A stretch of 64,000 bases of DNA from positions 1 to 64,000 of the forward strand of contig JACPFM010000019.1 in the NCBI GenBank assembly GCA_016182965.1, in the 5' to 3' direction. Below, in pieces: positions 1 through 8,550 of this stretch. Position 1 is the first letter of the stretch; every line of letters starts with the position of its first letter. The DNA comes from Deltaproteobacteria bacterium (lineage in GTDB: Bacteria > Myxococcota_A > Polyangia > Polyangiales > JADJMO01). The notes under the pieces were generated by a model. The model had not been told where the DNA came from, made no database searches, and worked only from the letters and a program-made list of their open reading frames with translations. A program made the translations under genes and the position numbers.

Positions 1-32
1 CGGTCTTCGGGACGGTCGCGGGCCGTCTCGAG

Positions 33-60
33 CTGACGACTGACGACTGATGACTGATGA
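33..60. repeat. Four tandem 7-bp repeats (CTGAYGA)
   Basis: Four head-to-tail copies of CTGAYGA lie downstream of the DUF924 stop codon; two have C and two have T at the variable position. No gene is seen in positions 1-120. Confidence 0.7.
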
Positions 61-120
61 CCCGGTCTTCGCGAGCAGCGACACGTCGAAGGCGCGACGA
101 CGGTGCCGCCCCCGCGACGC

Positions 121-741
121 TCAGAAGCTCGATCCCGGCTGCTTCAGGAACTCGAGCTCCTCGGCCGTCGACGCGCGGCCGAGCGCGGCGTTGCGGTGCG
201 GGTAGCGCCCGAAGCGCGCGAGGATGACGCGGTGCTTGTCCTCGTAGTCGAGCGAGCCCTTCGCGTAACCGGCCATCCCCGGCGTCGAGCGCTCCGCCTC
301 GGCGACGACCGCGCCGAACTCCTGCCGCGCGACGTCGTGGACGGCGAGCGACTCGCTGTGCATCAGCGGCATGAGGAAGAACAGCCGCTCGGGGACGCGC
401 AGCGCGAGGTGATCGCCGCGCGCGAGGCCGAGGAGCGTCGTGTGCAGCGCGATCGGATCGGTGGCGAACGCGCGCGCCGTGCCGCGGTGCACGTTCCGCG
501 CGATCTGATCGCAGAGCACGATCAGCGCGAGCGCGCCGCGCGGCGACGCGCACCAGCCGCCGAGCTCGCCTCGCGCGGCGTGCTCGAGATCGTCGCCGAA
601 CGAGGCGCGCAGCTCGGCGTCGAAGCGCGCGTCGACGGTGAACCAACGGCGGACCGTCGGCCCCTCCATGTCGAGGGCGGGGCCGTCGGTGCCGGCGAAC
701 CAAAGGTCGAGGAGCGCGGAGGCGCGGCCTTGGAGCGTCAC
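121..741 (-). CDS. DUF924 family protein
   Basis: This 206-residue protein carries the DUF924 pattern: an LDLWFAG start, RWFTVD, a central LIVLCDQIARNVHRGTARAF block and LMHSESLAVHD. The family is helical and soluble, and its biochemical function is not established. The start is a GTG at 741 that overlaps the TAG stop of the upstream lipoprotein by one base, so the two genes are probably translationally coupled. An upstream extension of the frame is low-complexity Arg/His shadow sequence and was rejected. The length fits the family (about 180-210 residues). No enzyme activity can be assigned. Confidence 0.85.
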   Translation of the reverse strand: MTLQGRASALLDLWFAGTDGPALDMEGPTVRRWFTVDARFDAELRASFGDDLEHAARGELGGWCASPRGALALIVLCDQIARNVHRGTARAFATDPIALHTTLLGLARGDHLALRVPERLFFLMPLMHSESLAVHDVARQEFGAVVAEAERSTPGMAGYAKGSLDYEDKHRVILARFGRYPHRNAALGRASTAEELEFLKQPGSSF

Positions 742-1298
742 TACCCGCACGCCTTGATGCCCGAGCCGATGTCGATGCAGTCCTTCCCGCCCTTGCAGTC
801 GGCCTTGGTGTTGCACGTGGTCGTCGAGGGGCAATCGGCCGTGCACGAAGCGCCGCCCGTGCCGCCCGCGCCGCTGATGCAGCACACCTGACCCGTGCCG
901 CAGTTCGCCGCCGAGGTGCAGCCGTAGCGCGCGCCGGCGCAGATGCCGCCCTTCGCCACGCACGCGCCGATGCCTGCCGTGACGCAGCACTCCTGGGTGC
1001 CGACGGCGCAGGTGAACGCGCCGCACTTCATCGAGGTGGTGCTCCCGGTGTCGCCGCCGCCCGTGTCGACCTTGCCGCCGCCGGTGTCGACGGCGCCGCC
1101 GCCGGTGTCCACCGCGCCGCCGCCGGTGTCGTCGGCAGCGTCGCCGGTGGTGGTGTCGTCGCTCGGACCGTCGCCCGGCAGACCGTCGGCCGGCTGGAAG
1201 CCGCCGTCGTTGTCCGTCACCGGAGCCGTCGCGCCGCTGTCGTCGTCGCAGCCGACGAGCAAGGCGATCGCGAGAACCGCGAGGATGCGCTTGGTCAT
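741..1298 (-). CDS. Cys-rich secreted lipoprotein with Asp-Thr-Gly repeats
   Basis: A 185-residue putative lipoprotein. A short signal peptide (MTKRILAVLAIALLVGC) ends in a lipobox with Cys at about residue 17. An Asp/Gly/Thr linker with three near-identical VDTGGG units follows (positions 1061-1135). The C-terminal half holds many cysteines (CGAFTCAVGTQECC; CGTGQVCC; CNTKADC), probably paired as disulfides in an exported protein. The start was chosen at the ATG directly before the signal peptide; the upstream frame is Arg-rich shadow. No known domain is recognised. Asp/Gly-linker lipoproteins of this kind are frequent in Myxococcota. It lies directly upstream of the DUF924 gene with a one-base overlap. 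Confidence 0.8.
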   Translation of the reverse strand: MTKRILAVLAIALLVGCDDDSGATAPVTDNDGGFQPADGLPGDGPSDDTTTGDAADDTGGGAVDTGGGAVDTGGGKVDTGGGDTGSTTSMKCGAFTCAVGTQECCVTAGIGACVAKGGICAGARYGCTSAANCGTGQVCCISGAGGTGGASCTADCPSTTTCNTKADCKGGKDCIDIGSGIKACG

Positions 1299-1317
1299 CC
1301 TCGAAGTGTACGCGACC

Positions 1318-2802
1318 TCACCGCCTGGTGACGCCGGCGGCTTCGACCGGTCGGTGCGCCGTCGGCGCGACCGGCGCAACGCCCGCGATACGGGCGGCGT
1401 TCGCCACCTTCTCATCGAGGTTCGCCTGCGCTTCCATGCGTACGCGCTGCGCCTGCGGCGAGCCTGCGCCGTGCATCGACTCGGTGCGGATCGCGACCGC
1501 GGTCGCGCCGAGTGTCATGTTCTCGATCAGCCGCAGCACGCGCACGCGGTCCTCGGCGGTCCCGCGCGCGCCGGTGACGTACGTCTTGAGCAGCTCGCCG
1601 TACTCGGGGTGCTCGAGGTCCTCGGCCGCAGGCATCGAGACGAGCAGCCCGCCGGCGAGGTCCTCCGCGAGGCGGGTCATCTCGTAGGGGAAGCGCGTGA
1701 CGTTGTGCTTGCAGACGTTGGCCAGCAGCGGGTCGACCATGTACGTGCCGGCCGGCGTGCGATGACCGCGCGCCCCCGCCGCGAGCCCGCCTGCGTGCAT
1801 CGTCTCGTTGAGGTGCACCATCTCGACGAGCTTGTCGCGCACGTGCGAGGCGCGCTCGGTCCCGTTCAAGCGCGCGATCAGCGCCGCGGCGCCGATCAGG
1901 ACGTCGCCGTTGCCGGGCTTGCAGCCGCCGTACGACGCGCGATGGTGACCGGCGAAGTACTCGACGAGCGGGTTCGCCCACGCCGTCTCGCCGAGCATGA
2001 AGACGTGGTCGAGCGGGACCTCGACGTCCTCGAAGATCACCACCGCCTCCTGCCCGCCGTAGCGCGCGTTGCCCTGGTCGATGTCGCAGCCGAGGCGGCG
2101 GTCGTCGCTCGGCTGGCGACCGTAGACGAGGGTGATGCCCTTCGCGTCGACGGGCACCGCGAACGACACGGCGAAGTCCCCTTCGTGATCGGCGAGCGAG
2201 CGGCCGGGCATCACCAGGATCCAGTGCGAGTTGGCGACGCCGGTCTGGTGCATCTTGGCGCCGCGCACCACGATCGAGCCGGCCCTGCGCTCGACCACGC
2301 GCAGGTACTGATCGGGCTGCTCGGCCGGCGCCTTGCGCCGATCGCCCTTGGGATCGGTCATCGCGCCGCAGAGGATGAGATCTTCGCGCTGCGCGAAGCG
2401 CAGGAGCTCGAGGAACCGCGGGTGGTACGCGGTCGCGAGCTCCTCGTCCATCTCGAAGGTGACGTTGAAGAGCGCGTTGAGCGCGTCCATCCCGACGCAG
2501 CGCTGGAAGCACGTCCCGGTGGTCCTCCCGAGCACGCGCTGCATCTCCGTCTTCTTCCGCAGATCGTCCTGCGACTCGAAGATGTGCGTGAAGCGGTTCA
2601 CGCGATCGTCGATGAAGCGCGAGTGCGCGGTGAACACGTCGCGGTGCTCCGGATCGTGCGCGAGCCGGTAGCTCTCGGCCACGGTGCGGACCGATGGCGC
2701 GACCGCCGGATGATCGACCGGATCGTCGACGCGCTTGCCCTTCACGAAGAGGCGCAGGTTGCGTTTGCGGAGGCTCGCGACGTAGTCCTCGGCGGTCTTC
2801 AT
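1318..2802 (-). CDS. abfD: 4-hydroxybutyryl-CoA dehydratase / vinylacetyl-CoA isomerase
   Basis: A 494-residue FAD and [4Fe-4S] enzyme of the AbfD/HpaB fold. The family reversibly dehydrates 4-hydroxybutyryl-CoA to crotonyl-CoA by a radical mechanism and isomerises vinylacetyl-CoA. The four cluster ligands known from the clostridial enzyme (Cys99, Cys103, His292, Cys299) are matched by Cys98, Cys102, His287 and Cys294 with identical local spacing (CFQRC and HRASYGGC). This separates it from the flavin-only HpaB monooxygenases. The start is the ATG at 2802; the frame upstream is Arg-rich. It stands alone, so the pathway (GABA or 4-hydroxybutyrate use, or crotonyl-CoA metabolism) cannot be read from context. 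A palindrome 57 bp upstream may be an operator. Confidence 0.9.
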   Translation of the reverse strand: MKTAEDYVASLRKRNLRLFVKGKRVDDPVDHPAVAPSVRTVAESYRLAHDPEHRDVFTAHSRFIDDRVNRFTHIFESQDDLRKKTEMQRVLGRTTGTCFQRCVGMDALNALFNVTFEMDEELATAYHPRFLELLRFAQREDLILCGAMTDPKGDRRKAPAEQPDQYLRVVERRAGSIVVRGAKMHQTGVANSHWILVMPGRSLADHEGDFAVSFAVPVDAKGITLVYGRQPSDDRRLGCDIDQGNARYGGQEAVVIFEDVEVPLDHVFMLGETAWANPLVEYFAGHHRASYGGCKPGNGDVLIGAAALIARLNGTERASHVRDKLVEMVHLNETMHAGGLAAGARGHRTPAGTYMVDPLLANVCKHNVTRFPYEMTRLAEDLAGGLLVSMPAAEDLEHPEYGELLKTYVTGARGTAEDRVRVLRLIENMTLGATAVAIRTESMHGAGSPQAQRVRMEAQANLDEKVANAARIAGVAPVAPTAHRPVEAAGVTRR

Positions 2803-2858
2803 GGCGACGAGTGTCCCCGATCGCGCCCGCGCCGTCAGCCGGGCGCGTCGGTCGCTCA

Positions 2859-2874
2859 TCACCACCGGTGGTGA
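2859..2874. promoter_or_regulatory. 16-bp perfect palindrome upstream of abfD
   Basis: TCACCACCGGTGGTGA is a perfect palindrome 57 bp upstream of the abfD start. Its position suits an operator. The rest of 2875-3137 holds no gene I can support: one short minus-strand frame (2859-3077) has no recognisable domain or ribosome site. Confidence 0.4.
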
Positions 2875-3137
2875 GCCAGTTCACCGATCACCTTCGCGCC
2901 GGTCGCGCCGGCCGTGTGGAGCCGCGCCTCGATCGTCCTGGCCGTCTTCCGCTCGCTCGGCGTGGTCGTGCGCCCGCGCGCGCTCACCCCCTTTGATTTC
3001 GCGGAGGCGCGCTCGAGGGGGTGCGGCGATTGAGCGGCAGGTTGCGCAGGGCACGCTGGTCGCGTGACCACCTGCACACTCCGAAGCCACCACGATCGAC
3101 AGCTCTCATGACTCTAGTCTCTGGACTCTAGACACCA

Positions 3138-4112
3138 TCAAAACGCGATCGGCACGTCGATCTGGACGATCTGGTAGTTCAGCTTGCTCATCGGCGCATC
3201 GAACGCGCGAAAGTAAGAGATGCCCGGCCGGGCGATGATGCTGTCGCTGAGCGCGATGTTCGCACGCAGCCCGCCGCCGCAGGTCGCCTGGTCACGCGCC
3301 GCGGGGTTCCTCTCGACCACCGCCGGGGTCGACAGCCAACGCTGGTAATGGACCTCGACGTTTGCCGTCAGGTACTTGATGACTTGATAACCGACATTGA
3401 GCCCGCTCGTGAAGTTCGTGCGTGAAGCGTCGCTCTCGACGCTCTGGCCGCGCGCCCGGAGCAGCTGCAGGACCTGCACCTCACCCTGCACGGTGAGCCC
3501 CCTGTCGATCCAGGCTAGCCCGATGCCCGCGGTCGGCGTCAGGTAATTCGTTGTGAAGAGCGCGTTGTCCATGCCTTGGCGCGCCGCGATACCCGCAGCC
3601 AGCGCCCCACGCTTGGCGACATCCGGCGAATCGCCGCCAGCGGAGCCGAGCGGCGCGGCCACACCTGCGAAGATCGGCAGCCGCAGCTTTGGTGCGATCT
3701 CGGGCGTGTACAGCGCGAAGAACAGCGGATTGGTGAACGCGTTCGCCGAAGTGCCGGCCTCGGGCGAGAGCCGGATCAGACCGGCACGCATGTAGAATCC
3801 GACGTCGGGCATCGACGAGATCGGCTTTCCACCGGTGGTGAGGACGCTCGTGCTCGTGTTCGCACCGTCCGCCACGCCGAAGCTCGCGTCGATGCGCAGC
3901 AGGTTCGGGGCGATCGCCGGGCGCATCGCGAACGGCAGCGCATACTTGGCCTTCCTTTCGGCGCCCGTGAGAGGCGGCGCCGGCTGCGAGGGCTGCGGAG
4001 CGTCCTTGATGGGCGTCTGCGCGATCGGATCCTGCGCGAGCGCGTGCAACGACAACGTGGCGAACGCGAGGGTGACGGCCAACGACGGAACGGTGTTTGG
4101 AAACGTGAACAT
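3138..4112 (-). CDS. Putative outer-membrane beta-barrel protein
   Basis: A 324-residue protein with a clear signal peptide (cleavage probably after SLHALA-Q, about residue 26), then a Pro-rich stretch and a body of alternating hydrophobic/polar strands rich in Gly and aromatic residues. It ends in a hydrophobic strand with terminal Phe (VPIAF), as outer-membrane barrels do. A well-placed AAGGAG lies before the ATG. It follows nrtD by 125 bp on the same strand, with an intervening hairpin at 4138-4174. A role as an outer-membrane channel linked to the transporter is possible but unproven. No specific family is recognised. Confidence 0.7.
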   Translation of the reverse strand: MFTFPNTVPSLAVTLAFATLSLHALAQDPIAQTPIKDAPQPSQPAPPLTGAERKAKYALPFAMRPAIAPNLLRIDASFGVADGANTSTSVLTTGGKPISSMPDVGFYMRAGLIRLSPEAGTSANAFTNPLFFALYTPEIAPKLRLPIFAGVAAPLGSAGGDSPDVAKRGALAAGIAARQGMDNALFTTNYLTPTAGIGLAWIDRGLTVQGEVQVLQLLRARGQSVESDASRTNFTSGLNVGYQVIKYLTANVEVHYQRWLSTPAVVERNPAARDQATCGGGLRANIALSDSIIARPGISYFRAFDAPMSKLNYQIVQIDVPIAF

Positions 4113-4137
4113 GGGTTTCTCCTTGGGGATATCGCGT

Positions 4138-4174
4138 GCGCCCTCCCGCTCCCCTCCGGCTTAGGAGAGGGCGC
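4138..4174. other. Intercistronic hairpin between nrtD and the barrel gene
   Basis: GCGCCCTC (4138-4145) pairs with GAGGGCGC (4167-4174), and the loop contains a further short stem. It could attenuate or process the transcript. There is no T tract. Confidence 0.4.
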
Positions 4175-4237
4175 TTGGGGGCGATGGCTTCTCGGGCGCG
4201 CAGTGCGGTAGCCGTCGACCGAAACTGCCGCGCCAAC

Positions 4238-5095
4238 TCACGTCGACGCCGAGGCAAGGCCTTCTTCGCAGCCATCCTCCGAGAGCGCGGTGGCTTCCTC
4301 TTCGCTCGGCGTGTGGGCCTGCGCCTCGAGGAACCCGATCAGCTCGTCGCGCAACGCGCGGTAGGCCGGCTCCTCGAGGAGGGTCTCCCGGTCGCGTGGC
4401 CTCGCGAACGGCACCTCCAGCACGCCGCCCACCTTGGCGCACGGTCCACTGGTCATCATCACGACTTTGTCGGAGAGGCAGAGCGCTTCGTCCACGTCGT
4501 GGGTCACCATGAGGGCGGTCTTGCGGTTTCGCGACCAGACGTCGACCAGCACCTCCTGAAGCTCGAGGCGCGTGATCGAATCGAGCATTCCGAACGGTTC
4601 GTCGAGCAGAAGCACCTTCGGATCGAGCGCGAACGCACGCGCGAGGCCGACCCGCTGCCGCATCCCGAGCGAGAGCTCGGCCGGCTTCTTGTCGGCAGCG
4701 TGTGCGAGACCGACCAGGGCGAGGTGCTCCTCCACGATCGCCCGTCGCTCGCTCGCGTTCTTCTTCGCAAAGACGTTGTCGACGCCGATGGCGATGTTCT
4801 GACGGGCCGTCATCCACTCGAACAGCGATGGCGACTGGAACACCACGCCTCGATCGGGGCCAGGCCCTTTGACCTCACGGCCTGCGAGCACCATCACGCC
4901 GAAGGTAGGCGCAGTCAGTCCGGCGACCATCGAGAGCACGGTCGACTTCCCGCACCCCGAATGCCCGATGATGCTGACGAAGTCCCCTTCGCCGATCGCG
5001 AGGTCGAACCCCTCGACGACGACGTGATCGCCCTGTGGCGTGGGGAACGACTTCGCGAGCTGCCACATGTCGAGGAACTTCTCGCGCCGTTTCAC
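4238..5095 (-). CDS. nrtD: Nitrate-type ABC transporter ATP-binding protein (NrtD-like)
   Basis: A 285-residue ATPase that would energise an NrtABCD-type nitrate/nitrite/cyanate importer. The Walker A (GHSGCGKST), Q-loop (VVFQSP), signature (LSLGMRQR, a variant of LSGGQ), Walker B (VLLLDEPF) and H-loop (MVTHDVDEA) are all present, so the protein looks catalytically intact. I chose the GTG at 5095 because it lies seven bases after GGAAGGAG and overlaps the upstream TGA by four bases; another GTG at 5101 sits too close to that site. The cognate permease gene is absent and the upstream genes are broken, so the protein probably has no dedicated partner here. Confidence 0.85.
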   Translation of the reverse strand: MKRREKFLDMWQLAKSFPTPQGDHVVVEGFDLAIGEGDFVSIIGHSGCGKSTVLSMVAGLTAPTFGVMVLAGREVKGPGPDRGVVFQSPSLFEWMTARQNIAIGVDNVFAKKNASERRAIVEEHLALVGLAHAADKKPAELSLGMRQRVGLARAFALDPKVLLLDEPFGMLDSITRLELQEVLVDVWSRNRKTALMVTHDVDEALCLSDKVVMMTSGPCAKVGGVLEVPFARPRDRETLLEEPAYRALRDELIGFLEAQAHTPSEEEATALSEDGCEEGLASAST

Positions 5096-5805
5096 GCGCA
5101 CGCTCCTTCCGGCGCGTCTGCGAGCACGGGCGTATCGGCGTCAGGCTCCTTCGGCGGTCGACTCCGCCCACCGGAGCGCAAGAGCCAATCGAGCGTGTGC
5201 GCACGCGCGCTGCGCAGACCGGCGTCGTTGGCGAGGGCCCTTCGATCGCGCGGCCGCGCCGCCGCGACCGCGATCGACGGACCGAGCGTCGCCGCCGGCC
5301 CGTGGCTCAACGGAACGATGAAGCCGCCGAGCAGCAGCGCTTCGTCGATGTCGTTGGTGACGAGCACCACCGTACGACCGGTCTCGCGATGGATCCGCGC
5401 GAGCTCGCCCTGGAGCGTCGCGCGGGTCAGCGCGTCGAGCGCACCGAACGGTTCGTCCATCAAGAGGACTTCGGGTTCCATCGCCAACGCGCGAGCGACG
5501 GCCACGCGCTGACGCATCCCACCCGAGAGCTCGGCCGGCTTCTTGTTCGCGGCGGGGGTGAGACCAACCATCGCGACGTGCTTGCGAACCTGCCTGTCGC
5601 GTCTCGCAGGAGACCATCCGGGAAACACCCGATCGACCGCGAGCCGGATGTTGCCGGTGACCGAGAGCCACGGCAGCAACGAGTAGTTCTGGAAGACGAC
5701 GCCGAGCGACGGCCCCGGCCCGAGGAGCTTTCGTCCACCCACCGAGACTTCACCCCCATCGGGTCGAAGCAGCCCGGAGAGGATCGACATCAGTGTCGAC
5801 TTCTT
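5092..5805 (-). pseudogene. nrtC: Truncated nitrate transporter ATPase ('nrtC), P-loop start missing
   Basis: This stretch encodes an ABC ATPase from the last residues of Walker A ([12 protein letters not shown]) through the Q-loop (VVFQNY), signature (LSGGMRQR), Walker B ([12 protein letters not shown]) and H-region ([10 protein letters not shown]). About 40 N-terminal residues, including the glycines of the P-loop, are absent. The reading frame is instead continuous with the nitrate-binding protein upstream: WLDDM is followed directly by KKSTLM. An internal deletion has therefore removed the end of nrtA, the whole permease gene nrtB and the start of this ATPase. Without the P-loop it should not bind ATP. 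An assembly misjoin is a possible alternative. Confidence 0.85.
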
Positions 5806-6686
5806 CATGTCGTCGAGCCAGACCGACGCCTCGTGCAAAGCCTTGAGCACGGCCTTCACGGTCTTCGGGTTCTTCTCGGCGAAGTCGGCCTTGAACGCGC
5901 AGACCTTCTCCGGGTGGTTCTTCCAGATCTGTTGGGTGGTGATCGCAGTGAACCCGATCCCTTCGGCGATCGCGCGCGCGCCCCATGGCTCGCCGACACA
6001 GAAACCGTCCATCTTCCCCACCTTCATGTTGGCCACCATCTGGGGCGGCGGGATCGTGGGAAGGGCGACATCCCGGTCCGGATGGATGCCCCCGGCGGCG
6101 AGGTAGTACCGCATCACATCGAGTGCGTTCCCGGCGGGAACGTCATCGCGAACGACATGGGGCTCCCCTTCGTCTTCGCCTCGTCGACGAGCGGCTTGAG
6201 CTTCTTGGGGTCCGTCGAGACCTTCCCCTTCAGATCGGCCTTGAGCGTGATCGCCTGGCCGTTCCGGTTGAGAATCCACGGGGCGATCATCGGGACCTTG
6301 GGTGATCCTGCGAGTCCGAGCGAAGATGCGAGCGGCATCCCGAGCAGCATGTGCGTCCCCTGGATGTCGCCGTTCGACAACGAATCGCGGATGGCCGCCC
6401 AGCTCGCGCCTTTCACGATCGTCGCGTTGATGCCGTACTTCCGGAAGAAGCCCTTCTCGTGCGCGACGACTATCGGCGAGCAGTCGGTGAGTGCAATCAT
6501 CCCGAAGCGGAGGTCCGAGACCTCCACGTCACCTGCGCCACCGGGCCGCGTTGCCTTCGCGCCATCTCTCTTGCACGCAGCTGCCGCGGCGGCTCCCGTG
6601 AGCGCGACGGCCGCGCTCCCCTGGAGGAACCCTCGCCGCGAGATCCCCATTGCCGACTTCGCGTTATGATCGATTCTCTTGGTCAT
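5806..6686 (-). pseudogene. nrtA: Frameshifted, 3'-truncated nitrate-binding protein (nrtA)
   Basis: The start (ATG 6686, after GGGAGAGG) leads into a Tat signal with SRRGFLQGSA and an NrtA/CmpA-type periplasmic binding domain. The first frame stops at 6114 after FPPGTHSM. The next frame resumes at once with [16 protein letters not shown], which is the expected NrtA continuation. One missing base at 6114-6116 (TGATG where TGGATG is expected) explains the break. The second frame then covers the family's middle region ([14 protein letters not shown]) to WLDDM, where it runs into the nrtC fragment. About the last third of a normal NrtA is missing, so it is non-functional as written. Confidence 0.85.
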
Positions 6687-7080
6687 GACCTCTCCCGAGC
6701 AGCACACGAGCGGCAGCCGCCCGAGCGGCGCCGCAGCGCGTCACGAGAAAGGGCAATCGACGCGCCAAGGCCCGGCGCTGGTCGATAAGTCAATTGTTAT
6801 CAACCACATGCGCCTTTGACGCGCGGCTCGACCGCGAGGCGTGAAGGGCACATAACTGTCGATTAACTCGCTCGGACCGACAAAAACGTAGAACGGCTCC
6901 GAATGGACGAACTGCTTTGATCACGTTCACTCGGCGATTCGCGCCAGTGGATGGACGAAGATTACGAGTGGATGAAGACATAATTGTGGCTTTCAATCGG
7001 GGCCACCAGATGACGACCGGCCACGATACGTGCCACTGCTTCGTGTGCGCCGTGCGGCTGCGACGAGAGGCGCCGCGGGC
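6687..7080. other. Gene-free stretch upstream of nrtA
   Basis: About 390 bp without a supportable gene, less GC-rich than its surroundings. TCAATTGTTATCAA near 6788 could belong to the nrtA promoter region. An Arg/Ser-rich frame across it (6790-7419, minus) looks like shadow sequence. Confidence 0.4.
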
Positions 7081-7144
7081 GCTAGTACGGCGCACTGGAA
7101 GTTCGTACCTGGATCCTTCCCGAACGTTGGGGCGCCGTACTAGC
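7081..7144. repeat. Short element bounded by 13-bp inverted repeats (CTAGTAC type)
   Basis: GCTAGTACGGCGC (7081-7093) is perfectly inverted at 7132-7144, with 38 bp between. The terminal CTAGTAC core recurs at 7227-7306 and in the 528-bp element at 24177-24704. Confidence 0.7.
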
Positions 7145-7145
7145 G

Positions 7146-7306
7146 AAGTCGCGGAGCGACTTTTCGCAGGGGGTGAAGCGACGAGGCAGCGAGGAGCGAG
7201 GGGGCGCGCGGCGCCCCCTTGAGAGTGTCTAGTACCCGCGTCTCGGCGCAGCCGAGTGTTCGGCGCAGCCGAACCCGGAACGAAGTTCCGGCGCGGCGTA
7301 CTAGAC
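7146..7306. repeat. Cluster of five perfect triloop hairpins with CTAGTAC inverted repeat
   Basis: Five perfect stems with 3-base loops follow one another: 7146-7162 (7 bp), 7199-7219 (9 bp), 7242-7256 (6 bp), 7259-7273 (6 bp) and 7275-7291 (7 bp). Four of them close with GC-NNN-GC. The last three lie between GTCTAGTAC (7227-7235) and its inverse (7298-7306). The right repeat supplies the TAG stop codon of the DUF5996 gene. Confidence 0.7.
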
Positions 7307-8254
7307 CATTCGCGGCACGCCCGGTTCGCCGAACGGGCACTCGAGCTCCGCACGATCCCAGCGCGCGCGATCCGCCGCCGCTTCGTACGTGCTCTGCAAG
7401 AACTCGAGCAGCAGTGCATCGGGATCCGCCGCGGTCCGCACCGACGCGTACGGCAAGAGGAACAGGCCGAGCTTCTCGTCGAACGTCGCGGCGCCGGGTC
7501 GAACGGCGGCGGTCCTGAAGCCCTTCGGCTCTGGGTATGCGTACGAATAGAACGTCGCGTCGTCGGCGCCGGCGCCGCCCGGCCAGAATCCGGCGCTGCT
7601 CACTTCGTGCGAATAGGCCTCGACGTTCACGGCATCCGGTAGGTTCCGCGCGCCGCCCGGATGTCGTGGCGCACGCCGACCGGAGAAGCGGGTCACCGTG
7701 AGATCGAGGCCGCCCCAGAAGAGATGCACCGGGCTCACCTTGCCGAGGAAGCCCGAGCGAAAGTGCACGAAGACCCGCTCGGCGTGGAGCAACGCGCGGT
7801 GGAACCGTCGGACGGCCTCGCCGTCGTAGGGGCGCTTCGCCGTGTCCTCGGCGAACGGGACCGCGATCGGCATCTCGTTCGGTCGGTCGTGCATCTCGAT
7901 CTCGAGATCGAGCTCCGCGAGCGCGGCGCGGAAGCGTGCGTGGAAGTCGGCGATCGAGGCCGGCGCGAGGGCCAGCTGCGCGACACGACCTTCGCTCGTG
8001 GCGATCCGGAGCGCATCGTCGAGAACGTCGAAGTCGACTTGGAACGTGCGCCGCCCGTACGGAATGGTCGACGTCGTGAGCCCTCGCGCCGTCAGGTAGA
8101 ACGTCGCGTGCCAGGAGTGATTGATCCATGGCGTCTGCGCGAGCCGCGCCTTCCCGACGATCTGAATCCACAAGTGCAACGTCGTGCACGTCGGCTCCCA
8201 CTCACTGTACTCGAGCGCAGGCCACTCCTCGGATGCGGAACGATGCGGCGGCAT
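7301..8254 (-). CDS. DUF5996 family protein
   Basis: A 317-residue protein that opens with WPALEYSEWEPTCTTLHLW and continues with an INHSWHATFYLTARGLTTSTIPYG block, the pattern I associate with DUF5996. The function of the family is unknown and no catalytic motif is evident. I start at the ATG at 8254, which has a short GGAG just upstream; longer frames add Arg-rich shadow sequence. The stop codon lies inside the CTAGTAC inverted repeat at 7298-7306, so insertion of that element may have changed the original C-terminus. It is transcribed divergently from hipBA. Confidence 0.75.
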   Translation of the reverse strand: MPPHRSASEEWPALEYSEWEPTCTTLHLWIQIVGKARLAQTPWINHSWHATFYLTARGLTTSTIPYGRRTFQVDFDVLDDALRIATSEGRVAQLALAPASIADFHARFRAALAELDLEIEMHDRPNEMPIAVPFAEDTAKRPYDGEAVRRFHRALLHAERVFVHFRSGFLGKVSPVHLFWGGLDLTVTRFSGRRAPRHPGGARNLPDAVNVEAYSHEVSSAGFWPGGAGADDATFYSYAYPEPKGFRTAAVRPGAATFDEKLGLFLLPYASVRTAADPDALLLEFLQSTYEAAADRARWDRAELECPFGEPGVPRMV

Positions 8255-8427
8255 CTCCGCACCATGAGTCCTGACGTCGTGCGTCGCCACGGTGATGTCG
8301 CTCTCGCCGCGCGCGATTTCCGGCGTACGATCGGACCGATGAACGCCCCTCTTCGGGGCCCTCCTTCGCGAGATCGGCCCGAGCGGCGTCCCTGCGGGCC
8401 CTCGGTCGCAGAAAGCGGCGACGAGCA

Positions 8428-8447
8428 ATCCATGCAATCGCATGGAT
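8428..8447. promoter_or_regulatory. HipB-type operator 1
   Basis: ATCCATGCAATCGCATGGAT is a 20-bp inverted repeat with ATCC...GGAT ends, similar in kind to the E. coli HipB operator (TATCC-N8-GGATA). It lies 127 bp upstream of the hipB start. Confidence 0.7.
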
Positions 8448-8489
8448 GTATGCCTCGATTTCCTCCTACGGCGCGCCCGAAGCGAAACG

Positions 8490-8509
8490 ATCCATGAACT
8501 CGCATGGAT
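8490..8509. promoter_or_regulatory. HipB-type operator 2
   Basis: ATCCATGAACTCGCATGGAT has the same half-sites and total length as operator 1 and begins 62 bp after it. Confidence 0.7.
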
Positions 8510-8550
8510 TCCGGCGTGCGCGTCGTGACTTCATGGGCTAGGGTGATCGA

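Noticed and set aside
943..2874. A 643-codon + strand frame opposite abfD, and similar long Arg/His/Pro-rich frames opposite most genes
   Set aside because: High GC leaves antisense frames open. These lack domain patterns and ribosome sites, and the opposite strand has clear family motifs.
2859..3077. A 72-codon minus frame upstream of abfD
   Set aside because: No convincing start, domain or conserved pattern; kept only as a note on the gap.
6790..7419. A 209-codon minus frame upstream of nrtA
   Set aside because: Composition is Arg/Ser-rich, it spans the hairpin cluster and the end of DUF5996, and no domain is seen.
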